Assembly: GCA_050700835.1 (NCBI GenBank)
Contig: JBOHDX010000115.1
Coordinates: 1-27,396 of the forward strand
Direction: 5' to 3'
Source: JBOHDX01 sp050700835
GTDB taxonomy: Bacteria > Actinomycetota > Actinomycetes > Propionibacteriales > Nocardioidaceae
Length of the DNA: 27,396 nt
The notes under the pieces were generated by a model. The model was not told where the DNA came from and did not search any database. It worked only from the letters and a program-made list of their open reading frames with translations. This document shows, piece by piece, positions 15,186 to 23,306 of the stretch (positions are counted from its first letter, which is position 1; every line of letters starts with the position of its first letter). A program made the position numbers and the translations under genes.

Positions 15186-16201
15186 CCGCGCCGCTTCGCC
15201 GACCACGACAGCAGCTGCTTGGCGGTCTTGGTGTTGACGACCCGCGCAGCGGGTACGCCGTGCTCGACGGCCCGTGCGCAGCCGTACTCGAGGAACTCGA
15301 GCTGGCCGGGTGCATGCGAGTCCGTGTCGATGCTGAACACGCACCCGGCCGCGAGCGCCCTGTCCAGCAGCCTGCCGGGCGGGTCGCGGCGTTCTGGCCG
15401 GCTGTTGATCTCCACCGCCGTGCCGGTGCGCGCGCAGGCGTCGAAGACCTTGTCGGCGTCGAACTCCGACTCCGGCCGCGTCCCCCGACCGCCGGTCACC
15501 AACCGGCCGGTGCAGTGACCAAGCACGTCGACCCGAGGGTTCTCGATCGCCGCGACCATGCGGCGGGTCATCGCCCGACGCTCCATCCGCAGCTTCGAGT
15601 GCACACTCGCGACGACGATGTCGAGCTCGTCGAGCAGGTCAGACTCCTGGTCCAGCGACCCGTCGTCGAGAATGTCGACCTCGATACCGGTCAGGACCCG
15701 GAACGGCGCCCTTGAGTCGTTCAGCTCCCGGACGACGACGAGCTGTCGACGCAGACGCTCCGAGGTCAGGCCGTTCGCGACCGTGAGCCGGGGTGAGTGG
15801 TCGGTCAGCACGAGGTAGTCGTGCCCGAGCGCTTGCGCCGCCTCGGCCATCTCCTCGATCGGGCTGCCGCCGTCGGACCAGTCGGAGTGCGAGTGCAGAT
15901 CCCCACGCAGCTTGGCTCTCAGTGTTTCGCCGCCCTCTGCGAGCGGCCCGACCGCAGCTTCGAGTCCAGCGAGGTACGCCGGCACCTCCCCGGCCAACGC
16001 CTCATGCACCACGGCGGCGGTCTTGGGTCCCAGATTCGACAGCGTGGTCAACCGTCCCGAGGCGTCCAGCCGACTGATCTCGTCAGGGTCCAGTGGCTCC
16101 AACGCCCAAGCGGCCCGTCGGAACGCCTGCACCCGGTGCGTGTCCTCACGGTCGCGTTCGAGGAGGTAGGCGATCCGCTTCAGTGCGGCGACGGGTTCCA
16201 T
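15182..16201 (-). CDS. PHP-domain phosphoesterase with helix-hairpin-helix (PolX C-terminal type)
   Basis: The 339-aa protein carries an N-terminal helix-hairpin-helix-like region (residues 1-85, including LSNLGPKTAAVVHEAL) followed by a PHP domain. Metal-ligand motifs are DLHSHSDWSDGG (H103, H105, D110), LTDHSPR (D134, H135), a glutamate in LTGIEVD, SVHSK, LGHCTGR and DTDSHAPGQ. The architecture matches PHP proteins related to the C-terminal half of bacterial family X DNA polymerases; the polymerase palm is absent. Its substrate is unknown. ATG 16201 is chosen over an upstream in-frame ATG because CAGGAT lies 6 nt before it and homologous-looking sequence begins at MEPVAALKRI. The ATGA overlap links it to the methyltransferase. 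Confidence 0.88.
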   Translation of the reverse strand: MEPVAALKRIAYLLERDREDTHRVQAFRRAAWALEPLDPDEISRLDASGRLTTLSNLGPKTAAVVHEALAGEVPAYLAGLEAAVGPLAEGGETLRAKLRGDLHSHSDWSDGGSPIEEMAEAAQALGHDYLVLTDHSPRLTVANGLTSERLRRQLVVVRELNDSRAPFRVLTGIEVDILDDGSLDQESDLLDELDIVVASVHSKLRMERRAMTRRMVAAIENPRVDVLGHCTGRLVTGGRGTRPESEFDADKVFDACARTGTAVEINSRPERRDPPGRLLDRALAAGCVFSIDTDSHAPGQLEFLEYGCARAVEHGVPAARVVNTKTAKQLLSWSAKRRG

Positions 16202-16207
16202 CGGACC

Positions 16208-16213
16208 ATCCTG
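16208..16213 (-). promoter_or_regulatory. -10-like element of leaderless start for the PHP gene
   Basis: On the minus strand CAGGAT is followed by 6 nt and the ATG at 16201. It differs from TANNNT only at the first base. Confidence 0.4.
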
Positions 16214-16246
16214 ACGCACTGGGGCGCACGAGGACTCGACCACCAA

Positions 16247-16280
16247 CCACGTGGGGCGGCCGATCGGCCGCCCCACGTGG
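16247..16280. terminator. Perfect 34-bp palindrome between two leftward genes
   Basis: Each 17-bp half (16247-16263 and 16264-16280) is the exact reverse complement of the other, beginning ccacgtggggcggccga. It lies 25 bp past the stop of the exported protein gene and 46 bp before the PHP start, so termination of the former is the simplest role. A loop-less perfect palindrome could also be a protein site; it contains CACGTG at both ends. Confidence 0.6.
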
Positions 16281-16304
16281 GTCGATGCGCTACGCCGTCA
16301 CCTG

Positions 16305-18077
16305 TCAGGGCATGACGCTGGCGACGTAGGTTCCCCAGTTGGCGATGAAGTCCGGGTAGCCGAAGGTGCCCGGGATGTACTCCGTCGCCAGCCAGACCTT
16401 GCCGTCCGGACCGGCCACGGCTGCGGAGTAGTCGCCCCACCGCTCGCTGCCGTTCCCGCCGTACTGCGGGTAACCGGTGAACCCGTCAGCCGGCACCGCG
16501 CCGGCCGCGAGAACCCCGATCTGGCTGTTCAGCCGCCCGGACCGGCTCAGGTGCACCATCGCTGCGGACGGGAAGTAGTTCTTGCCCGTCAGGGTGAACA
16601 CCATCGCTGCACGGCCGGACGGCGTGACACCGATCGCCGGGAAGAGCAGGCTGCCCTGGTTGACCGCCAGGTAGCCCTGGTGGCTCATCGTGGCGGTCAC
16701 GCCGGACGAGCTTGCCGACGGCGACACCACGAAGTACGCCAGACCCACGCTCTGCGGGTCGTGCCGTGTCTGCACGATCGTGTTGACGCCGCTCCACAGC
16801 CGACCGTCCGCGAAGACGACCTGGTTCATCCGGTCGTCGTTGGACTGGAGCATGTTCTCCGGGTCTCCGAGCGCCGTTGCCTGCGGTGTCGGCCCGTTCT
16901 TCTGAGTCGCCGGCGGCGGAGCGCCATAGACCTCCGAGGACATGACCACGTTGCTCACATGCACGTTCGGGTGTGCGGTGCGCAACGAAGCGGTGTTGGT
17001 CATCGCCCAGGTGGCGATCCGGTTGTCCAGCAGACCGGTGAACTGCAGCGCCGACAGGAAGTACTCGGTGCCGTTGTTGGCGGTGGACCACTGCGACGCC
17101 GTCGGCGAGGTCGCCGGCTGCACGCTGTAGGCCACACCCTCGGCGAGCGGCGGGTTCACCGACTCGATCCGCTGCACCTTCATCTGACCGCGCGCCAGCG
17201 CCGCCTTGTCGAACGCGTACATCTGGGCACCGTTGAAGCCAGGGCCGGAGATCGGGAACTCGTTGGTGGTGATGTAGAAGCCGTACCGGTCAGCTCCGAT
17301 CAGCGGCTGGTCGCCAAGGCACGGACAGCCGGGGTGGCTCGGAGTGCCCTGGGTGCCGTCGTTGCGAACGTTGAGGCTGTACAGGTGCCAGTTCCGCGAC
17401 CGGGTGGTAGGCCGACTTCCCTTGCTGACGGCGATTCTCTCGAAGCTTGCACCGTTGAACGCGCCGGTGGACGGGTCGGTCCCCAGCTGCAGCTCGGTCA
17501 GGAAGAACCGGTGGAGCTGCGGGTCGAAGTAGCACTTCGGGTCCGACACGAATGGCCCGTACGTCGCGGTGCCGTCGGAGTGGCGGATGATCTCCGCGGT
17601 GCCGTGGTTCCAGAACGGGTCGAGCGACTGCGGTCCGCTGACGCGCCCACCAGAGGTGCGGTAGACGCTGAAGACGTTGTTGACCGCCTCGATCACGTAC
17701 CCGTTGCCTACGCACAACCCCTGGTCAGGCGGCTCGAGCGAGAAGGAGTTGCCGTGGTTGGAGGTCCGCTGGTCCTTCATCGTCAGCCCGTTGATCCGCG
17801 TGCTGACACCGTTCGCCTGGTTGACCCGAGTCCCCCGGACCACAGGCACGTGGAGGGTGGCGGTGGCCGGGCGTGCCGCTCCGTTGAGCAGTTCCTTGGG
17901 GTTGAGGTCGTCGACCTGCTGCTGGTTCGGCGGCCTGATCTCGTGACCGCCGGGAGCGGGGCTGGCTGTTGCGGACGGCAACGCCGCCGGCAACCCTGCC
18001 AGCAGGGACAGAGCAGCCCCCGACACCAGGAGCGCCGATCGGCGACTGAGACGGGAGAGGGGTGGGGTGCGTGTCAT
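16305..18077 (-). CDS. Tat-like exported protein of unknown function, probable beta-propeller
   Basis: The 590-aa protein starts MTRTPPLSRLSRRSALLVSGA, a twin-arginine-like signal (SRRSALL) with a hydrophobic core and AxA site (ATASPA). The mature part is rich in Gly, Asn, Ser and aromatic residues. Segments such as PPDQGLCVGNGYVIEAVNN, a CPCLGDQPLIGADRYGFYIT region and SAAVAGPDGKVWLATEY recall repeated blades of sialidase- or PQQ-type beta-propellers. No catalytic residues were identified. It has several Cys, which may form disulfides outside the cell. The ATG at 18077 is preferred; AGGAGG is 10 nt upstream, a long spacing. A TTG at 18101 precedes that site and is unlikely. It stands alone, divergent from the FasR-like gene, with a 34-bp palindrome downstream. 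Confidence 0.75.
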   Translation of the reverse strand: MTRTPPLSRLSRRSALLVSGAALSLLAGLPAALPSATASPAPGGHEIRPPNQQQVDDLNPKELLNGAARPATATLHVPVVRGTRVNQANGVSTRINGLTMKDQRTSNHGNSFSLEPPDQGLCVGNGYVIEAVNNVFSVYRTSGGRVSGPQSLDPFWNHGTAEIIRHSDGTATYGPFVSDPKCYFDPQLHRFFLTELQLGTDPSTGAFNGASFERIAVSKGSRPTTRSRNWHLYSLNVRNDGTQGTPSHPGCPCLGDQPLIGADRYGFYITTNEFPISGPGFNGAQMYAFDKAALARGQMKVQRIESVNPPLAEGVAYSVQPATSPTASQWSTANNGTEYFLSALQFTGLLDNRIATWAMTNTASLRTAHPNVHVSNVVMSSEVYGAPPPATQKNGPTPQATALGDPENMLQSNDDRMNQVVFADGRLWSGVNTIVQTRHDPQSVGLAYFVVSPSASSSGVTATMSHQGYLAVNQGSLLFPAIGVTPSGRAAMVFTLTGKNYFPSAAMVHLSRSGRLNSQIGVLAAGAVPADGFTGYPQYGGNGSERWGDYSAAVAGPDGKVWLATEYIPGTFGYPDFIANWGTYVASVMP

Positions 18078-18217
18078 CGACGCATCGCCTCCTGGTGACA
18101 AGAAGGAGGCGCCTGCCCGAACGGGAAGGCGTCACGCCGGCGGGATCGCTGCCTGCGTGATGCGACGCTAGGGTGTTTGCCCCGTTCCGGTAAGCCCCAA
18201 TATCGTGACCGCTCGAC

Positions 18218-18223
18218 TACGCT
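18218..18223 (+). promoter_or_regulatory. -10 element of leaderless promoter for the PucR-type regulator
   Basis: TACGCT is followed by 6 nt and the GTG at 18230. No Shine-Dalgarno is present between them. Confidence 0.5.
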
Positions 18224-18229
18224 GGGTCG

Positions 18230-19408
18230 GTGGCGAGAACTCGCGCGGCATTGGTCCCGCGGCTGGAGAGGTCCGTCGGGCCGTTGACCACCGCCACGCT
18301 CACCGAGATGGAACGCGCCCTTCCGTGGTATCGCGAGCTGTCCGCCCAGGACCGGTCGTGGATCGGGCTGGTGGCCCAGTCCGGCATCAGGTCGTTCGTG
18401 CACTGGTTCCAGGACCCTGGGCGTCCGGTCGTCGACGTGACAACCGAGGTGTTCGGACCTGCCCCGACCGCGCTGACCCGGGTCGTTTCGCTGCAGCAGA
18501 CCGTCGAGATGGTGCGCACCACGATCGCCGTGGTCGAGTCCAACCTGGACGAGCTGCTCGGACCCGAGGACGGTCCGGTGGTGCGTGAGGCGATCCTGCA
18601 CTTCTCCCGCGAGGTCGCGTTCGCCGCAGCCGACGTGTACGCACGCGCCGCCGAGATGCGCGGTGCGTGGGACGCCCGCCTCGAGGCACTCGTGGTCGAC
18701 TCCGTGCTCCGTGGCGAGGCCGACGAGGCAGTACGCTCCCGCGCCGCCGCACTCGGGTGGGAGTCGAGCAACAACGTCGCCGTGGTGCTCGGCTACGCCC
18801 CGGCGACGACGATCGTGTCCGGCGACGGACCCCATGTGGTGATGGACGAGGTCCACCACAGCGCCCGCTCGATCGGGCTCGACTCGTTGTGCGCGGTGCA
18901 AGGCGACCGGCTCGTTGTCGTGCTCGGCGGCGTCGCGGATCTCGACAAGGCCGCCAGCGCCGTGGCTGACCACTTCGGGCCCGGCCCGGTGGTGGTGGGT
19001 CCGCTCGTCACGGACCTGTTGTCGGGGTCGGTGTCCGCCCGCGCCGCCATCGCGGGGCTACGTGCGGCCAAGGGGTGGGAGGCAGCGCCGCGACCGGTCG
19101 CGGCCGATGATCTGCTGCCCGAGCGCTCGCTGTCCGGCGACGGGCACGCGCGGCACCGGCTGGTGACCGACGTCTATGCGCCCCTCACTCGTGGCGACGG
19201 GGTCCTCCTGGACACGGTGACAGCGTTCGTCGAGTCGGGATGCTCGATCGAAGCCACCGCCCGCGCACTGTTCGTTCACGCCAACACAGTGCGATACCGC
19301 CTCCGCCGGGTCGAGGACGAGACCGGGCTGAGTCCAAGCAGTCCACGAGAGGCGTACACGTTGCGTATCGCGATCACGCTGGGCCGTCTGCTGTCACCGG
19401 ACGCATGA
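18230..19408 (+). CDS. fasR: PucR-family transcriptional regulator (FasR-like)
   Basis: The 392-aa protein corresponds in place and layout to M. tuberculosis Rv2242 (FasR), which senses long-chain acyl-CoA and activates fatty-acid synthase genes (family knowledge). The N-terminal all-helical region (1-150) starts after LVPRLERSVGPLT, the middle is a GGDEF-like CdaR domain, and the C-terminus is the PucR helix-turn-helix: SIEATARALFVHANTVRYRLRRVE near residue 345, followed by AYTLRIAITLGRLL. GTG 18230 follows TACGCT by 6 nt. It precedes fabD by 93 bp in the same direction and is the obvious candidate regulator of the operon downstream. The exact ligand and operator cannot be read here. Confidence 0.87.
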   Translation: MARTRAALVPRLERSVGPLTTATLTEMERALPWYRELSAQDRSWIGLVAQSGIRSFVHWFQDPGRPVVDVTTEVFGPAPTALTRVVSLQQTVEMVRTTIAVVESNLDELLGPEDGPVVREAILHFSREVAFAAADVYARAAEMRGAWDARLEALVVDSVLRGEADEAVRSRAAALGWESSNNVAVVLGYAPATTIVSGDGPHVVMDEVHHSARSIGLDSLCAVQGDRLVVVLGGVADLDKAASAVADHFGPGPVVVGPLVTDLLSGSVSARAAIAGLRAAKGWEAAPRPVAADDLLPERSLSGDGHARHRLVTDVYAPLTRGDGVLLDTVTAFVESGCSIEATARALFVHANTVRYRLRRVEDETGLSPSSPREAYTLRIAITLGRLLSPDA

Positions 19409-19488
19409 GTCCCGTTTGTAGGAACCCGACAAGAACCAGACGCCAGATTCGTCGGCTACGGGTCCGACCCCGGGGGTGCCCGACCTGA

Positions 19489-19494
19489 CAGTGT
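19489..19494 (+). promoter_or_regulatory. Weak -10-like element before fabD
   Basis: CAGTGT is followed by 7 nt and the GTG at 19502. It is a poor match, but fabD has no Shine-Dalgarno, so a leaderless start or read-through from fasR are both possible. The 93-bp gap contains no clear terminator. Confidence 0.3.
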
Positions 19495-19501
19495 TGGACC
19501 C

Positions 19502-20695
19502 GTGCTCGTCATCGTTGCGCCCGGTCAGGGTGCCCAGTCCCCCGGAATGCTCGACCCCTGGCTGGAGGATCCGACGTTCGTCAGTCGGCTCACCTGGTTG
19601 TCAGCCGTCGCCGGGCTCGACCTGGCGCACTACGGCACGAAGGCGGACGCCGACACCATCCGGGACACGGCGATCGCCCAGCCGCTGCTTGTCGGCACCG
19701 GCCTGGTCGCCGCCCTCTCGCTCTTCCCGCACCCAGCCGACGCGTTCGCGACGGTCGGCGCCGGCAGCGGGCACAGCGTCGGCGAGATCACCGCGGCCGC
19801 CGGTCTCGGCATCATCAGCGCGGAGCAGGCGATGGTGTTCGTCCGCGAACGCGGCAACGCCATGGCATACGCCGCGAAGCAGACGCCGACGTCGATGACC
19901 GCCATCCTCGGCGGCGACCGGGACGAGATCCTCGCCGTGCTGTCCAAGCACGGGTTGACCGCGGCCAACGAGAACGGGCCCGGCCAGATCGTGGCCGCCG
20001 GCACCGTCGAGCAGCTGACCGCGCTGGCCGACGAGCCACCGGCGAAGGTCCGGCTCGTGCCACTTTCGGTGGCCGGCGCCTTCCACACCGACCACATGGC
20101 GCCGGCGGTGGACCGGCTGCGTGAGCTCGGTCGCGCGATCTCCACGCACGACGCCCGCACCATGTTCATCTCCAACCTCGACGGACAGGTCGTCCACGAC
20201 GGCCGCGAGGTGCTCAAGCGGCTGGTACGCCAGGTGTCCCAGCCGGTGCGCTGGGACCTGTGCATGCAGACGATGACGGAGCTCGGCGTGACCGGGATCC
20301 TCGAGATGCCGCCGGCCGGCACCCTCACCGGCATCGCGAAGCGGGCCCTCAAGGGAGTCGACACGCTGGCCCTGAAGACCCCCGACCAGCTCGACGAGGC
20401 GCGCGAGTTCGCCGCCAAGCACGCCGAGGGATCGCAGGGCAACGTGCAGAGTGCGGCTCCCACCTGGCGGTTGCTGGTGGCACCGGCGAAGGGAACCTTC
20501 CACGCCGACACGAGCATCGAGGCCGGGCACGCCCTCGAGGCTGGTCGACACGTCGGTGCGGTGCACAGCCTGCGTGACCAGATCCCGGTCGTGGCGCCGC
20601 ACGGCGGCACCGTGGTCGAATGGCTGGTCGAGGACGGGGACCTCGTGTCACCCGGACAACCTCTGATCCGGCTGCACCCGGAGGCGAGCTCGTGA
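19502..20695 (+). CDS. fabD: Malonyl-CoA:ACP transacylase with C-terminal biotinyl/lipoyl-like domain
   Basis: Residues 1-310 are a standard FabD, moving malonyl from CoA to AcpP. The N-terminus has APGQGAQSPGM, the nucleophile is S92 in GHSVGE, R117 lies in VRERGNAM, and the catalytic His is H195 in AGAFHTDHM. FabD proteins are usually about 310 aa; this one has 397. The extra 77 residues (321-397) read as a biotinyl/lipoyl fold: APAKGTF, a glycine turn at EAGRHVGAV, then VVAPHGGTVVEWLVEDGDL and SPGQPLIRLHP. The hairpin that normally holds AMKM has HSLRD instead, so Arg358 stands where the modified Lys would be. It is co-transcribed with fabH (GTGA overlap). The transacylase is certain; the tail domain is inferred from pattern and its role is unknown. 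Confidence 0.93.
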   Translation: MLVIVAPGQGAQSPGMLDPWLEDPTFVSRLTWLSAVAGLDLAHYGTKADADTIRDTAIAQPLLVGTGLVAALSLFPHPADAFATVGAGSGHSVGEITAAAGLGIISAEQAMVFVRERGNAMAYAAKQTPTSMTAILGGDRDEILAVLSKHGLTAANENGPGQIVAAGTVEQLTALADEPPAKVRLVPLSVAGAFHTDHMAPAVDRLRELGRAISTHDARTMFISNLDGQVVHDGREVLKRLVRQVSQPVRWDLCMQTMTELGVTGILEMPPAGTLTGIAKRALKGVDTLALKTPDQLDEAREFAAKHAEGSQGNVQSAAPTWRLLVAPAKGTFHADTSIEAGHALEAGRHVGAVHSLRDQIPVVAPHGGTVVEWLVEDGDLVSPGQPLIRLHPEASS

Positions 20696-21687
20696 CCGCA
20701 CTGAACCAGCCCACGACGCTGCACGACACAGCGATCCTGGGGGTCGGCGCCTACCGGCCGCGGCGGGTCGTGCCCAACGCCGAGATCGTCGAGCGGATCA
20801 ACTCCAGCGACGAGTGGATCCGTACCCGGTCCGGCATCACCAGCCGACGGTGGGCCGAGGAGGACGAGACCGTCCAGATGATGGCGGTGAGCTCGTCGTT
20901 GCAGGCCCTCGAGCACGCCGGTCTGGCCGCCTCCGACATCGACGTCGTCATCGTGTCCACGGTCACCCACATGATGCAGACCCCGTCGGCGGCAGCGTTG
21001 ATCGCCGACGAGATCGGCGCGACGCCGGCAGCGGCGTTCGACGTGTCGGCCGCCTGCGCCGGCTTCTGCTACGGCGTCGCCATGGGCTCGGACATGGTGC
21101 GGGTTGGTACGGCTCGGCACGCACTCGTCATCGGCGTCGAGCGCCTGTCGGACATCACCAACGCCGACGACCGCGCGACCGCCTTCCTGTTCGCCGACGG
21201 AGCGGGGGCCGTCGTTGTAGGCCCGTCCAGCGTCGCCGGCATCGGCCCGGTCGTCTGGGGGTCCGACGGCTCGAAGGGCGAGCTGATCCAGTCCGACCAG
21301 ACCTGGACCGAGGCGCACAAGAACCACACCTGGCCCAACCTCGAGATGCAGGGCAACCCGGTGTTCCGCTGGGCGTCGTTCGAGATGGCCAAGATCGCGC
21401 AGCGTGCCCTCGATGCCGCGGGTGTGACCGCCGAGCAGCTCGACCTGTTCGTGCCACACCAGGCCAACAACCGGATCACCGATGCCATGGCGCGTACGTT
21501 GAAGTTGCCTGCCACCGTCACGATCGCCCGCGACATCGTCGACCAGGGCAACACGTCGGCGGCATCGATCCCGCTGGCGCTGCGCCGGATGATCGACGAC
21601 GGCGAAGCCAAGTCAGGCGACACCGCGTTGCTGATCGCCTTCGGCGCCGGTCTCGTCTACGCAGCCCAGGTGGTCACGATGCCGTGA
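20692..21687 (+). CDS. fabH: Beta-ketoacyl-ACP synthase III
   Basis: The 331-aa protein condenses an acyl-CoA primer with malonyl-ACP to start fatty-acid synthesis. The catalytic triad is C122 (SAACAGF), H256 (VPHQANNRI) and N287 (DQGNTSA). Length and motif spacing match FabH. GTG 20692 overlaps the fabD stop by 4 nt (GTGA) and has GGAGG 7 nt upstream. Position between fabD and acpP follows the Streptomyces order fabD-fabH-acpP-fabF. Whether it prefers branched or straight primers cannot be told. Confidence 0.95.
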   Translation: MTALNQPTTLHDTAILGVGAYRPRRVVPNAEIVERINSSDEWIRTRSGITSRRWAEEDETVQMMAVSSSLQALEHAGLAASDIDVVIVSTVTHMMQTPSAAALIADEIGATPAAAFDVSAACAGFCYGVAMGSDMVRVGTARHALVIGVERLSDITNADDRATAFLFADGAGAVVVGPSSVAGIGPVVWGSDGSKGELIQSDQTWTEAHKNHTWPNLEMQGNPVFRWASFEMAKIAQRALDAAGVTAEQLDLFVPHQANNRITDAMARTLKLPATVTIARDIVDQGNTSAASIPLALRRMIDDGEAKSGDTALLIAFGAGLVYAAQVVTMP

Positions 21688-21768
21688 GGCAGCCCACCGC
21701 TCGCGACGCGTTCCGAACCGCACAACCCGATGACCCGTCAAGGACCAACCACAGAAGGAGAACACCAC

Positions 21769-22014
21769 ATGGCAAGCACCGAGGAGATCCGTAGCAACCT
21801 CGCCGAGATCGTCAACGAGGTCGCGGGCATCCCCGTCGAGGACGTCCAGATGGACAAGTCCTTCACCGACGATCTGGACGTCGACTCGCTGTCCATGGTC
21901 GAGGTCGTCGTCGCCGCCGAGGAGAAGTTCGACGTCAAGATCCCCGACGACGAGGTCAAGAACCTCAAGACCGTCGGTGACGCCGTCGCTTTCATCGAGC
22001 GCTCGCAGGCCTGA
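21769..22014 (+). CDS. acpP: Acyl carrier protein
   Basis: This 81-aa acidic four-helix protein carries the growing acyl chain on a phosphopantetheine arm attached to S40 in DLDVDSLSMVE. ATG 21769 has AGAAGGAG 8 nt upstream. Upstream in-frame codons lack family sequence. It lies between fabH and fabF in the same operon. The long acidic C-terminal extension of mycobacterial AcpM is absent; the protein ends soon after the last helix. Confidence 0.96.
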   Translation: MASTEEIRSNLAEIVNEVAGIPVEDVQMDKSFTDDLDVDSLSMVEVVVAAEEKFDVKIPDDEVKNLKTVGDAVAFIERSQA

Positions 22015-22041
22015 GCCCCGCACTGCCGATTGGTGACACAG

Positions 22042-23283
22042 ATGACGAGACGAACCGTGGTGGTGACCGGCCTCGGTGCGACGACACCGCTCGGCGGCGA
22101 CGTCGCCTCCTTCTGGGAGGCGCTGCTGGCCGGCCAGTCCGGGGTGCGAACCCTGGAGTACGACTGGGTCGAGGACATGCCAGTGAAGATCGCCGGGCAG
22201 ATCGCGGTCGAGCCGTCGGAGGTGCTCGACCGGGTCAAGGCCCGCAGGATGGACCGGTCGACGCAGTTCGCCGCGATCGCGGCCCAGGAGGCGTGGGACG
22301 ACTCGGGGCTCGGCGACACCGACGTCGACCCCGAGCGTCTCGGTGTCGCGGTGGCCTCCGGGATCGGCGGAGTGCAGACCCTGCTGTCCAACTACGACGC
22401 GCTCAAGGAGAAGGGACCGCGGCGGGTGTCGCCGCTCGCGGTCCCGATGCTGATGCCGAATGCGCCGGCCGCCAACGTCAGCCTGATGTTCAAGGCGCGC
22501 GCCGCGGCGATCACACCGGTGTCCGCGTGCGCCTCGGGCAACGAGGGCATCAGTGTCGGCATCGACCTGATCCGGCTCGGCCGGGCCGACGTCGTGCTGG
22601 TCGGCGGGACCGAGGCAGCGATCCATCCGTTGCCGATGGCCGCCTTCGCCAACATGATGGCGCTGTCCAAGCGGAACGACGACCCGACGAAGGTGTCCCG
22701 GCCGTGGGACGTCGACCGTGACGGGTTCGTGCTCGGCGAGGGTGCCGGCATCCTGGTGATCGAGTCGGAGGAGCACGCGCGCGCCCGCGGCGCCCATGTC
22801 TACGCCCGCGTCATGGGGGCTGGCGTGACCGCGGACTCACACGACATCGCCCAACCCGACCCGCAGGGCCGCGGCGGTTCCCGGGCCATCCGGCGAGCCC
22901 TCGAGGAGTCCGACCTGGCACCGGGCGACATCAAGCACATCAACGCCCACGCCACCTCGACCCCGCAGGGCGACATAGCCGAGGGACTGATGGTCCACGC
23001 AGTGCTCGGTGACGCCGCCGCTCTCGACGTGGTGGTGACGAGCACCAAGTCCATGACCGGTCACCTGCTCGGGGGCGCGGGGGCGATCGAAGCCGTGGCG
23101 ACGGTTAAGGCGCTGCAGGACCGCATCTCTCCCCCGACGATCAACCTCGACCAGCAGGACCCCGCGGTCGACCTCGACATCGCCACCGAGCCGCGCAAGC
23201 TGCCTGACGGTGACATCGCGGCACTCAACAACTCCTTCGGCTTCGGTGGCGCCAACGTCGCCGTCGCCTTTGCCACGCCCTGA
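22042..23283 (+). CDS. fabF: Beta-ketoacyl-ACP synthase II
   Basis: The 413-aa protein performs chain elongation by condensing acyl-ACP with malonyl-ACP. It has the catalytic C163 in VSACASGNEG, H303 in NAHATSTPQGD and H341 in KSMTGHLLGGAG, with the terminal NNSFGFGGANVA loop. The start is uncertain: ATG 22042 gives the family N-terminus TRRTVVVTGLGATTPLGGD, while GTG 22033 and TTG 22030 are in frame and no clear Shine-Dalgarno supports any of them. Only one KAS I/II gene is present, unlike the kasA-kasB pair of M. tuberculosis. Confidence 0.95.
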   Translation: MTRRTVVVTGLGATTPLGGDVASFWEALLAGQSGVRTLEYDWVEDMPVKIAGQIAVEPSEVLDRVKARRMDRSTQFAAIAAQEAWDDSGLGDTDVDPERLGVAVASGIGGVQTLLSNYDALKEKGPRRVSPLAVPMLMPNAPAANVSLMFKARAAAITPVSACASGNEGISVGIDLIRLGRADVVLVGGTEAAIHPLPMAAFANMMALSKRNDDPTKVSRPWDVDRDGFVLGEGAGILVIESEEHARARGAHVYARVMGAGVTADSHDIAQPDPQGRGGSRAIRRALEESDLAPGDIKHINAHATSTPQGDIAEGLMVHAVLGDAAALDVVVTSTKSMTGHLLGGAGAIEAVATVKALQDRISPPTINLDQQDPAVDLDIATEPRKLPDGDIAALNNSFGFGGANVAVAFATP

Positions 23284-23306
23284 CCGGCACTGACGAGGGG
23301 ATCCTC

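Noticed and set aside
16251..18098. Long rightward open frame opposite the exported protein
   Set aside because: It has low-complexity Arg/Val/Gly composition, while the opposite strand gives a signal peptide and coherent protein.
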